DNA of 10,919 nt, from positions 1 through 10,919 of the forward strand of contig JAUPLK010000027.1 in NCBI GenBank assembly GCA_030836925.1, in the 5' to 3' direction. Positions 1 to 6,687 of this stretch are shown piece after piece. This stretch comes from Pseudomonadota bacterium (GTDB taxonomy: Bacteria; Pseudomonadota; Gammaproteobacteria; Steroidobacterales; GCA-2729495). How positions within the stretch are numbered: the stretch's first letter is position 1; every line of letters begins with the position of its first letter. A program made the position numbers and the translations under genes. Below the pieces are notes generated by a model, which did no database searches, was not told the origin of the DNA, and saw only the letters and a list, made by a program, of their open reading frames with translations.

Positions 1-892
1 ACCCGTCCACCTTGTAGACCACACCATCGATGTCGAATGGCAGGGAGTTGCGGCGCATAGCCAGGCCATTGTAGTAATCGAGACAGCCAGCCACGCCGCT
101 GACGAGGGAATTCTCCGCGCAGATCGGCAACCCCCACTCACTGAGTCGGCGCAGCGTGGCGCTGTGCCGGTCCGGGATTTCGCCGCCATTTGCCAGACCC
201 ACGCCGTAGGCAAACATGTCCAGCGGTCGCCGGGCAGCGACTGCGGGATCCAGCTGCCGCAGACTGCCAGCCGCAGCGTTGCGTGGATTGACGAACAACT
301 TGTCGCCGGACTTCTGTGCCCGCCTGTTGATCTCCACGAAGCCCCGGCGCGGCATGTACACCTCGCCACGAACCTCGATCCGTGCGGGGATACCCTTGCC
401 GTGCAGCCTTAAGGGTACCGAGGCGATGGTCCGGACGTTATGCGTCACGTCTTCGCCGACCGCACCATCCCCGCGGGTAGCCGCGCATACGAGCAGACCC
501 TCTTCGTAGACCAGGCTGATGGCCACCCCATCCAGCTTGGGCTCTGCAGAGTAGACAACGGTGTCGGTACCAAGGCGCTCGCGCACGCGTCGATCGAAAT
601 CCAGCACGTCCTGCTCGCTGAAGGCGTTATCGAGCGAGAGCATCGGCAGGCCGTGCACCACCTCGGCGAAACCGCTGGACACCGCGCCACCGATACGCCG
701 GGTTGGCGAATCAATATCGGCCAGTTGCGGAAAGTCACGCTCCAGGGCGGCAAGTTCCTGAAACAACCGGTCGTACTCGGCGTCAGGGATTACCGGCTCA
801 TCGAGTTCGTAGTATCGCCGGTTGTGCTCGGCAAGCAGCTTGCGCAACTCTGAAACCCGCTCAAGCTGTCGTGGCCCCGGTTTCCCTGCCAT
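1..892 (-). CDS. ligA: NAD-dependent DNA ligase LigA, N-terminal 297 residues (3' end outside window)
   Basis: LigA seals 3'-OH/5'-phosphate nicks in duplex DNA using NAD+, joining Okazaki fragments and repair patches. I translated this stretch by hand; the frame is open to the left edge, so the OB-fold, zinc-finger, HhH and BRCT domains are outside the window. Seen: the Ia region with PVIPDAEYDRL at residues 33-43; the adenylation motif EPKLDG with nucleophile Lys119; RGEVYM with Glu177; and DGVVYKVD at 289-296 with Lys294. These line up with E. coli Lys115, Glu173 and Lys290 at a constant +4 offset, which supports the ATG at 892 as start. The gene begins 13 nt after the zipA stop, with GAGG near that stop as a rather distant ribosome site; a GTG 21 nt upstream is less likely. 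It is last in a smc-zipA-ligA string, a common gammaproteobacterial order, and probably shares their transcript. Confidence 0.96.
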   Translation of the reverse strand, partial: MAGKPGPRQLERVSELRKLLAEHNRRYYELDEPVIPDAEYDRLFQELAALERDFPQLADIDSPTRRIGGAVSSGFAEVVHGLPMLSLDNAFSEQDVLDFDRRVRERLGTDTVVYSAEPKLDGVAISLVYEEGLLVCAATRGDGAVGEDVTHNVRTIASVPLRLHGKGIPARIEVRGEVYMPRRGFVEINRRAQKSGDKLFVNPRNAAAGSLRQLDPAVAARRPLDMFAYGVGLANGGEIPDRHSATLRRLSEWGLPICAENSLVSGVAGCLDYYNGLAMRRNSLPFDIDGVVYKVDG

Positions 893-905
893 GCCCTGCG
901 ATACC

Positions 906-1544
906 TCAGCCACGCCCCTGCCGATGCTGGAACTGGATCACTTCTTCACGCAGGTAACGCTCACGCTGAATGCTGAGAGTACTCCCCTGCTCATCCACAA
1001 GGTCGCCGTTGAGCCCGACTGCAAGGGCACGTGCGGTCGTGACCATCAGGTCAAAGGCTGCCACACCTTCGACCGGACCTGGCAAACCCATGAACAGGCT
1101 GACGCCGGGAAAGAAATCGTTGCGCACACGGCTCAGATCAAATGAACCGGGTTCGGTGAGGCTGGCGACACTGAACACCGGCACGCTGCCCGGATCACCC
1201 TCGATGACGTCAGCGGCATGGTAATGAAAGATCCCGAATCGGCCATGCCGCAGTCCGTTTTCACGGAGCGCAAGCACCAGGTCTTCGCCGGGAAATCCGC
1301 GCTTGTCGCGGCAGAGCAGCCGAATGGTGACAATCTTGTCGGGCAGACGAACCGGCTGCGCACTGCTTGCTGCCAGCGGATCACTCGAACCGAGATCGGG
1401 ATCGATACGGACCGGCGGGGGCGCCGACTTGCGCAGCGACGTCCGTAGCGCATCAGAAAGCCTTGCCCTGTAACGCGTCCAGACGAACACCGCCACCAGC
1501 ACCACGACGGCAGCAAGCAACAGAACCCAGCGGAGTTCTTCCAC
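906..1544 (-). CDS. zipA: cell division protein ZipA (212 aa, short linker)
   Basis: ZipA is an inner-membrane protein that binds the C-terminal tail of FtsZ and tethers the Z-ring to the membrane. Seen: a very short N-terminus, one hydrophobic segment at about residues 6-22 (WVLLLAAVVVLVAVFVW) followed by basic residues, a variable Pro/Ser-rich linker at about 25-65, and a C-terminal FtsZ-binding domain at about 66-207. The last includes GRFGIFHYH (101-109), PVFSVASLTEPGSFD (122-136) and FFPGVSLFMGLPGP (144-157), which resemble the E. coli domain. The protein is much shorter than E. coli ZipA (328 aa) because of the linker. The start is GTG at 1544, preceded by GAGGT, which overlaps the smc stop codon TGA (1556-1554) with 7 nt spacing. 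This implies translational coupling to smc. The gene sits between smc and ligA, the usual place. Confidence 0.9.
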   Translation of the reverse strand: MEELRWVLLLAAVVVLVAVFVWTRYRARLSDALRTSLRKSAPPPVRIDPDLGSSDPLAASSAQPVRLPDKIVTIRLLCRDKRGFPGEDLVLALRENGLRHGRFGIFHYHAADVIEGDPGSVPVFSVASLTEPGSFDLSRVRNDFFPGVSLFMGLPGPVEGVAAFDLMVTTARALAVGLNGDLVDEQGSTLSIQRERYLREEVIQFQHRQGRG

Positions 1545-1553
1545 GACCAGACC

Positions 1554-4500
1554 TCAACTGACCGCGAGCTTGACGGCCTCATCGATATCCACGGCAACCA
1601 GACGGGAAACGCCGGGCTCGTTCATGGTAACGCCGGTCAGCTGCTTGGCCATCTCCATGGTGGTCTTGTTGTGGGTGATCACGATGAACTGCACCGTCCT
1701 GGACATTTCCCGGACGATGTCGCAGAAACGATTGACATTAGCCTCGTCGAGCGGCGCATCGACCTCGTCCAGCAGACAGAAAGGTGCCGGGTTCAACTCG
1801 AATATCGAAAAAATCAGCGCCACCGCCGTCAAGGCTTTTTCACCGCCCGAAAGCAGATGGATATGACTGTTGCGCTTGCCTGGCGGCCGGGCCATTACGG
1901 TTACACCCGCACTGAGCAGGTCATCGCCATCCAGACTGAGATAGGCATGCCCGCCGCCAAAGAGACGCGGGAAGAGCCGCTTGAGGCCCGTGTTGATGTT
2001 GTCGAAGGTCTCCTGGAAGCGCGTCCGCGTCTCACGATCGATACGCCGGATCGCATGCTCAAGCGTTTCAAGCGCAGCACTCAGGTCGGCATGTTGGGCA
2101 TCCAGATAGGTCTTGCGCTCTGACTGTTCAGAGAATTCGCTGATCGCCGCCAGATTGATCGGACCGAGACGTTCAACCGACGTGCGGATCGCCTGCAATC
2201 GCAGATCCCACTCTCCGGCATCGGCGTTCTCCGGAAGTTGCCCCGCGAGTTCGTCCATCGAAATCCCGGTTGCCGAAAACCTCTCGGCCAGCGTCTCGCG
2301 ACGTACCTCGAGTTCGCGCACGCTGATGCGCAGGCCATCAACCAGCTCCCGGAAAGCATCGACCTGCTTCTCGAGTTCGTGCCTGCGCACTTCCGCCGTC
2401 TTGACCTCGGACTCAACGGCCGCAAGCTCGTCCCTTTGCTGACTGAGTTGCTGCTGGATTTCGAGTTGCTGCGCAAGATGCACGTCGAGTTCCCGCTGCG
2501 ACGCCTGCAACGGCGCTTCACTCGCACTGATATCCTCTGCCAGCACCGCTATCCGCTGATCAAGCTGGCGCTGCTGAACGACCAGCCGCTCGAGTGCCGC
2601 GATCGCCGCCCCGTGCGCTGTTTTGCGGCCCTCATACTCAATCTGGATCTGTGCCACCGCAGTGCGACGCTCTTCAGCCAGCTGCCTAAGCCGGTTGTAC
2701 GCAGCCAGCAGGTCGTCCTGTTCCTGCCGGAATCCCGCACGACGCTCCTCAAGTGCGGAAAGCGCCCTTTCCGCAGCAGCAAGTCGTTCACCCGCTTCGT
2801 CGATCGCCGTACCTACCGACAGGAGTTCGTCCTGCACGGTGTTGCTGTCATGGTCCAGCGTCTCCAGTCTTTGCCTCGCCCGGTCAAGCTCCGACTGCAG
2901 GCCTGCCACGAGCGCCGTGGCCTCGAGACTTTGCCGGTTGGCCTCGTTCAGCGCGGTCTGGGCATCGAAACGACGCCGCTCAAGGACCTCGATCTCCTCG
3001 CGCATGTCGACCCGTTTGTCAGCCAGCAAGCCTGCACGTGTCTCGTGCTCGGCGACCGCCTCGGACAGTGCCCGAATTTCCTGCTCTCTGGCCATCATCC
3101 CGGCGTGGCGTTGGCCGCGACTGACGCGTACCCAGCCTAGACCCAGCCATACACCATCGGGCGTGATGACGGATTCACCGGCCTGCAAGTCCCTGCGTAT
3201 CCGCAGCGCCTCGTCCATATCGACAGCGCAGCGTACGGAAGACAGCACACCGTAAAGACGGCCGGGATTTTTTACGCAGGCCGCCAGGGTGCCCGTTGCA
3301 GCTGGCCGCTCATCACCGGAGGCAGCGGGCTCTATCAATACGACGCTTGTGTCAGGCAAGGCGGCGAGAAACCGGGCAGAGTCCTCGACACAGATGGCCT
3401 GGAGAAAATCGCCCAGCACCGTTTCAATGGCACGGGTCCACCTGTCCTCGGCCACCAGCTGCTGAACGAGTCGATGCCGGTGCGCAAGCCCCGTCGTGGC
3501 GAGCCAATGGCCCAGCACTTCTTCCTCATTGCCCAAAGCCGTGTTCTGGATCGCACGCAAGGTATCGAGCCGCCCCCGGCGAGACTCGAGCTCTCCGCGC
3601 AGATGGAGTACATCTGCTCCAAGCTGCCTTTCGGCGTCGCGCTGCGCCGTCAGTCGACGCTCAACGTCTTCCAGACCACGCATCTCGGACTCGAGACCTG
3701 CCAGGGTCACGGCCTGGTTCTGCAGGAGCACCTGCAGCCTGGCCTCGAGATCAACTACGGAAATCGATGATCGCTCGCCTTCAACAGAGTCCAGTTGCCG
3801 CGAGAGCCGGTCACGATGCGCACCCATGTGTTCGAGTCGCGTGTGCTCCAGCTGCCGGAGCCGCTGCTGTTCCTTGACGTCGAGATTGAAGCCATGCCAG
3901 CGCTGCTGCCAGTCTGCCAGTGCCGCTTCGCCCGCACCGAGCTCGATGCCCACCTGCCCGGCGTCTGTCCGGACAGCGTCCAGCCTGGGCCCGAAATCGG
4001 CCAGTTCGATGTCCAGGTTGGCGACCAGCGCCCTGTCACGCCCGACCTCGGCATCGATGCCCTCCAGTCCGGCACGAGCAGCGGAAATTTCTGCCAACTG
4101 GCGTTCCCGTGATTCACGGGTATGGGCGATTGTCTGCTCCAGACGGGCGATTTCACCCTGTACTGAATAGTAGCTGGCCTGTACAGCCGTAAACCGGTCA
4201 CTGACATCTGCGTGTCGCGCGCGGGCCCGTTCAATATCTGCCTCGATCTGGCGCTGGCCGGCGACCGCGGCTTCCAGTTCTGTCTGCCGCCTCGACAAGT
4301 CGCCACGCTGTGCGCCCAGCCCCACATCAAGCTCTGCCAGACGAATGGAAAGCAGTTCGGCTTCCAGCTGGCGCTCCTGTTGCTTCAGGGACTTGTAGCG
4401 CTCCGCCACCTGCGCCTGGCGCTGCAGATGCCTGATCTGTTTCTCGACCTCTGTACGCAGGTCAGACAGGCGGGCCAGGTTCTCGCGGGTATTGTGGATA

Positions 4501-5048
4501 CGCGTTTCAGTCTCCCTGCGCCGCTCCTTGTATTTGGAAATCCCGGCAGCTTCCTCGATATAGCTGCGCATTTCCTCCGGTTTTGCCTCCACCAGACGGG
4601 AAACCATGCCCTGCTCGATGATGGCGTAGCTGCGCGGACCCAGGCCGGTGCCCATGAACAGGCTGGTGATGTCCTTGCGCCGGCAGCGCGTGTTGTTCAG
4701 AAAGTACTGCGAGATGCCATCACGACTGACCATCCGGCGGATCGAAATCTCGGCATAGCTCGCGTACTGGCCGCCGATGGCCCCATCCGAGTTGTCGAAG
4801 AAAAGCTCGATGGACGCCGAGCCGACCGGTTTGCGCGTGCTTGATCCGCTGAATATGACATCCTCCATGGAGTCGCCACGGAGGTGCCTGGCCGAGGTCT
4901 CGCCCATGACCCAGCGAATCGCGTCGATGACATTTGATTTGCCACAGCCATTCGGCCCGACCACGCCGACCAGATTGCTGGGAAAATGAACCGTGGTCGG
5001 GTCCACAAAAGACTTAAAACCCGCAAGCTTGATCTTGCTGAGTCGCAT
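1554..5048 (-). CDS. smc: chromosome segregation ATPase SMC (1164 aa)
   Basis: SMC dimers work with ScpA and ScpB (not in this window) to organise and segregate the chromosome by ATP-driven DNA loop handling. The full architecture is visible. The N-terminal head has Walker A GPNGCGKS at 31-38 and a Q-loop around Gln146. A long Glu/Gln/Arg/Leu-rich coiled coil follows at about 170-510, then the hinge at about 515-645, then the returning coiled coil at about 650-1000. The C-terminal head has signature LSGGEKALTAVAL from 1066, Walker B FCLLDEVD ending around Asp1094-Glu1095, and the switch histidine in ITHNK at about 1126. The length matches gammaproteobacterial SMC (about 1160 aa). The start is ATG at 5048, giving the standard MRLSKIKLAGFKSFVDPT opening; no strong Shine-Dalgarno is visible. 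It is first of smc-zipA-ligA and diverges from queF. Long antisense frames inside it are codon-bias shadows. Confidence 0.98.
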   Translation of the reverse strand: MRLSKIKLAGFKSFVDPTTVHFPSNLVGVVGPNGCGKSNVIDAIRWVMGETSARHLRGDSMEDVIFSGSSTRKPVGSASIELFFDNSDGAIGGQYASYAEISIRRMVSRDGISQYFLNNTRCRRKDITSLFMGTGLGPRSYAIIEQGMVSRLVEAKPEEMRSYIEEAAGISKYKERRRETETRIHNTRENLARLSDLRTEVEKQIRHLQRQAQVAERYKSLKQQERQLEAELLSIRLAELDVGLGAQRGDLSRRQTELEAAVAGQRQIEADIERARARHADVSDRFTAVQASYYSVQGEIARLEQTIAHTRESRERQLAEISAARAGLEGIDAEVGRDRALVANLDIELADFGPRLDAVRTDAGQVGIELGAGEAALADWQQRWHGFNLDVKEQQRLRQLEHTRLEHMGAHRDRLSRQLDSVEGERSSISVVDLEARLQVLLQNQAVTLAGLESEMRGLEDVERRLTAQRDAERQLGADVLHLRGELESRRGRLDTLRAIQNTALGNEEEVLGHWLATTGLAHRHRLVQQLVAEDRWTRAIETVLGDFLQAICVEDSARFLAALPDTSVVLIEPAASGDERPAATGTLAACVKNPGRLYGVLSSVRCAVDMDEALRIRRDLQAGESVITPDGVWLGLGWVRVSRGQRHAGMMAREQEIRALSEAVAEHETRAGLLADKRVDMREEIEVLERRRFDAQTALNEANRQSLEATALVAGLQSELDRARQRLETLDHDSNTVQDELLSVGTAIDEAGERLAAAERALSALEERRAGFRQEQDDLLAAYNRLRQLAEERRTAVAQIQIEYEGRKTAHGAAIAALERLVVQQRQLDQRIAVLAEDISASEAPLQASQRELDVHLAQQLEIQQQLSQQRDELAAVESEVKTAEVRRHELEKQVDAFRELVDGLRISVRELEVRRETLAERFSATGISMDELAGQLPENADAGEWDLRLQAIRTSVERLGPINLAAISEFSEQSERKTYLDAQHADLSAALETLEHAIRRIDRETRTRFQETFDNINTGLKRLFPRLFGGGHAYLSLDGDDLLSAGVTVMARPPGKRNSHIHLLSGGEKALTAVALIFSIFELNPAPFCLLDEVDAPLDEANVNRFCDIVREMSRTVQFIVITHNKTTMEMAKQLTGVTMNEPGVSRLVAVDIDEAVKLAVS

Positions 5049-5075
5049 AATTTCAGACGCCCAGGGTGAGTAACA

Positions 5076-5103
5076 ACACTAACGGGTGCGGCAGACCTAG
5101 TGT
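5076..5103. promoter_or_regulatory. inverted repeat in the smc-queF divergent intergenic region
   Basis: The 98-nt gap between the divergent smc and queF starts must hold promoters for both. I see no convincing -35/-10 pair in either direction. The clearest structure is ACACTA (5076-5081), 16 nt, then TAGTGT (5098-5103). It is followed by an A+T-rich patch (5103-5112) that could serve as a -10 for queF or, as TTTACA on the minus strand, a weak -35 for smc. Arms of 6 bp are short enough to occur by chance. I found no preQ1 riboswitch-like C-rich hairpin upstream of queF. Confidence 0.2.
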
Positions 5104-5146
5104 AAATTAAATCCTCGGCCGGTACACCCAAGTATGGGAACCAGTG

Positions 5147-5605
5147 ATGGTTTGCCGGCGCAACCAATCGAGCTACCTGACAGTGAACAGCATGGATTCC
5201 GGCCACTTTGTTCTGGAGACATTCCAGAACCCCGAGAGCACGCGGGCCTACGTCATACGCATGCGCATGCCCGAATTTACCTGCCTCTGCCCGCGCACAG
5301 GACAACCTGATTTTGCGGTTCTTTACCTGGAGTACATTCCCGATAAGCTGTGTATCGAACTGAAGTCGCTGAAAAACTACATCTGGTCGTTTCGCGACAA
5401 GGGTGTTTTCCACGAAGCCGTAACCAATCAGATTCTTGGCGACCTGGCAGCGGCTGTTTCGCCCAATTTCATGCGCCTGACTGCTGATTTCAACGTCCGC
5501 GGCGGAATCTATACCTCGGTCGTCGCTGAACATCGACGGACTGGCTGGCAATCCGAGGCACCCGTTCATTTGCCGGATCCTGGACGTGGGCCTGTTCCGA
5601 TGTAG
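5147..5605 (+). CDS. queF: NADPH-dependent preQ0 reductase QueF (YkvM type)
   Basis: QueF reduces the nitrile of 7-cyano-7-deazaguanine (preQ0) to the aminomethyl group of preQ1 with two NADPH, the last free-base step before TGT inserts it into tRNA on the way to queuosine. Seen, numbering from the ATG at 5192: PEFTCLCPRTGQPDF at 27-41 with nucleophile Cys33 and the conserved Asp40; the QueF NADPH-binding motif ELKSLKNY at 56-63; and FHE at 73-75 (substrate-binding His/Glu). It is a single T-fold domain of the short type, not the two-domain E. coli type. The start is uncertain. ATG 5147 (152 aa) has GGGA 7 nt upstream, as does the GTG just before it. ATG 5192 (137 aa, beginning MDSGHFVLETF) better matches family length but lacks a ribosome site. 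The gene is monocistronic-looking, divergent from smc, and has no clear terminator before dksA. Confidence 0.95.
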   Translation: MVCRRNQSSYLTVNSMDSGHFVLETFQNPESTRAYVIRMRMPEFTCLCPRTGQPDFAVLYLEYIPDKLCIELKSLKNYIWSFRDKGVFHEAVTNQILGDLAAAVSPNFMRLTADFNVRGGIYTSVVAEHRRTGWQSEAPVHLPDPGRGPVPM

Positions 5606-5649
5606 ACCTCTGCGGCAGCTATCCCCCGACCGGATCCGTGGATGGGTCT

Positions 5650-5676
5650 TTGCCCACAGCCCATGCTATGTATAAT
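5650..5676 (+). promoter_or_regulatory. probable sigma70 promoter of dksA
   Basis: There is a consensus -10 TATAAT at 5671-5676, with a weak -35 TTGCCC at 5650-5655 (15-nt spacer; TTTGCC at 5649 would give 16). An overlapping TGCTATGTA could act as an extended -10. Transcription would begin near 5683, leaving about 29 nt of leader before the dksA ATG at 5712. The bases just after the -10 (CGGCGG) form a G+C-rich discriminator, the type that ppGpp/DksA can act on. Feedback control by DksA itself is therefore possible, but that is inference. The upstream queF-dksA gap (5606-5711) holds nothing else I can support. Confidence 0.6.
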
Positions 5677-5711
5677 TCGGCGGTTTACTGGGCTATCGGG
5701 ACTCATCACAC

Positions 5712-6494
5712 ATGCCTGCAGCAAAACGACCGGCCAGCAAAGCCAAGACCTCAGCAAAGACCAAGCCGGGATCCTCCGCGGCCAGGACTCGTGTTGCCAC
5801 CCGCAAGACCGCCAGCAAGGCGGCACGTACACCAGTCCGGGACAAAGCAAAGCCGGCGGCAAAATCCGCACCGAAGCCCGCAAAGAAGAAAGTTGCGACG
5901 AAGCCGGCCAAGGCACCCGCAGCCAATCGAGGTACGGCAAAAAAGGCGCCCGGGGTGGCCCCGGCACGAAGCGCTGCCAAGACTGGCAACCGCAAAGCCG
6001 GTGCCAGCACCGGCTTCAGATCCTCACAACCGAGACCGGAATCCTACGAGTACGACCCGGATGCCCTGATTCACGGCATTCGGCCGTACAAGCCGAAAGC
6101 CGGCGAGAGCTACATGAATGCAGCCCAGCTTGAGCACTTCCGTCAGGTGCTCCTGGCCTGGAAGCGTGAACTGATGGAGGAAGTCGACCGCACCGTGCAC
6201 CACATGCAGGATGAGGCCAGCAACTTCCCCGATCCAAACGACCGTGCCACACAGGAATCGGAATTCGGCCTGGAACTACGCACCCGCGACCGGGAGCGCA
6301 AACTGCTGAAAAAGATCGCCTCGGCACTGGCGCGCATTGATGACAACAGCTATGGATATTGCGAGGAGACTGGCGAGGAAATAGGCCTGAAGCGCCTGGA
6401 AGCGCGTCCGGTTGCCACCTTGTGCCTCGAGGCCCAGGAACGGCGGGAACTGGCCGAAAAGCAGTACGGCGAACGCGACGACCGGCACAGATGA
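5712..6494 (+). CDS. dksA: RNA polymerase-binding transcription factor DksA with Lys/Ala-rich N-terminal extension (260 aa)
   Basis: DksA inserts a coiled coil into the RNA polymerase secondary channel and, with ppGpp, redirects transcription during the stringent response. Residues 1-100 form a low-complexity histone H1/AlgP-like tail: 20 Lys, 9 Arg, 29 Ala, many Pro, and one acidic residue. A linker reaches about 120. The DksA core runs from about 121 to 255: YKPKAGESYMNAAQLEHF at 126-143, the coiled coil with EEVDRTVHHMQDEASNFPDPNDRA at 156-179, tip aspartates Asp174 and Asp177 (E. coli Asp71/Asp74), then RDRERKLLKKI. In the zinc-finger region only two of the four usual cysteines remain: Cys217-x2-Thr220 and Cys238-x2-Ala241, with the E. 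coli spacing. The core otherwise matches E. coli DksA (151 aa), so the extra length is the tail. ATG 5712 follows GGGA at 10 nt and the promoter at 5671. The tail is in frame with no alternative start. Confidence 0.95.
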   Translation: MPAAKRPASKAKTSAKTKPGSSAARTRVATRKTASKAARTPVRDKAKPAAKSAPKPAKKKVATKPAKAPAANRGTAKKAPGVAPARSAAKTGNRKAGASTGFRSSQPRPESYEYDPDALIHGIRPYKPKAGESYMNAAQLEHFRQVLLAWKRELMEEVDRTVHHMQDEASNFPDPNDRATQESEFGLELRTRDRERKLLKKIASALARIDDNSYGYCEETGEEIGLKRLEARPVATLCLEAQERRELAEKQYGERDDRHR

Positions 6495-6502
6495 CGGTTC
6501 AC

Positions 6503-6518
6503 GGCTGATATATCAGCC
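6503..6518. repeat. perfect 16-bp palindrome just after dksA
   Basis: GGCTGATA followed immediately by TATCAGCC, starting 9 nt after the dksA stop codon. As RNA it can fold with a GGCTGAT/ATCAGCC stem but leaves almost no loop, and neither strand has a T-tract following it, so it is a poor intrinsic terminator. A two-fold-symmetric protein site, or an mRNA 3'-end stabilising structure for dksA, are both possible. The sequence alone does not decide. Confidence 0.5.
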
Positions 6519-6528
6519 ATAAGCCCAT

Positions 6529-6572
6529 GAAAAACAAAACACTAAACCGGATGAAACATCGTCCCGTTTAGT
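6529..6572 (-). terminator. intrinsic terminator reading the minus strand, between dksA and phaR
   Basis: ACTAAACCGGATGA (6541-6554) and TCGTCCCGTTTAGT (6559-6572) are complementary over 14 positions, with one C-C mismatch and one G-U wobble around a 4-nt loop. On the minus strand the hairpin is followed one base later by a T-rich tract (6539-6530, GTTTTGTTTTTC across 6540-6529). This is the layout of a Rho-independent terminator for leftward transcription. On the plus strand the tract is A-rich and upstream, so it would not terminate dksA. No minus-strand gene ends right here. The nearest upstream one is pnp, whose stop is about 545 nt away on the far side of phaR. See findings for the implied antisense transcript. 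Confidence 0.6.
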
Positions 6573-6593
6573 TGAGCTGCATCGCGAACTAAA
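6567..6593 (-). promoter_or_regulatory. alternative stem competing with the terminator hairpin
   Basis: TTTAGTT (6567-6573) and AACTAAA (6587-6593) form a perfect 7-bp inverted repeat, extendable by a G-T pair. The first arm overlaps one arm of the terminator at 6541-6572, so the two stems cannot form together. In a minus-strand transcript the order is arm A, shared arm B, terminator arm C, T-tract, which resembles an attenuator. The three ACTAAA-type boxes could equally be DNA sites for a regulator. Confidence 0.3.
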
Positions 6594-6620
6594 TCCAGCT
6601 TGAGCGGGTCTATAGGGGTA

Positions 6621-6663
6621 GTTGGAAGTGTCCAACCAAGAGGTGGCTGGCCTGATGCCAGCC
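6621..6663 (+). promoter_or_regulatory. two small perfect hairpins in the phaR leader
   Basis: GTTGGA (6621-6626), AGTG loop, TCCAAC (6631-6636); then GGCTGGC (6645-6651), CTGAT loop, GCCAGCC (6657-6663). Both are perfect and lie 12-67 nt ahead of the phaR ATG, just upstream of its Shine-Dalgarno GGAGG (6675-6679), which they leave exposed. No T-tract follows. A weak -10-like TATAGG at 6611-6616 lies immediately upstream but has no recognisable -35. They may shape the phaR mRNA leader or act as operator half-sites. Confidence 0.35.
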
Positions 6664-6687
6664 CCGCAGCCCACGGAGGGATCCACG

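Noticed and set aside
440..853. 137-codon plus-strand frame in the left part
   Set aside because: It is the antisense shadow of ligA, whose catalytic motifs are intact on the minus strand.
2238..3140. 300-codon open frame on the plus strand inside smc
   Set aside because: It lies wholly antisense to the clear SMC coding frame, resembles no family I recognise, and is the kind of frame produced by the codon bias of a G+C-rich gene.
5049..5146. preQ1 riboswitch upstream of queF
   Set aside because: No C-rich loop hairpin followed by the A-rich tail typical of preQ1-I, and no other recognised preQ1 class visible by eye.
4697..5569. 290-codon minus-strand frame spanning the smc start and queF
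   Set aside because: It overlaps smc in another frame and queF in antisense, both of which are recognisable proteins; no independent coding evidence.
6673..6677. ACGGA overlapping the phaR Shine-Dalgarno as a CsrA/RsmA site
   Set aside because: It fits the ANGGA core but is a single site, is not in a hairpin loop, and is expected by chance in any GGAGG ribosome site.
6601..6687. tRNA-like gene in the phaR leader
   Set aside because: The two small hairpins do not form a cloverleaf and there is no T-loop GGTTCGAATCC-type motif.
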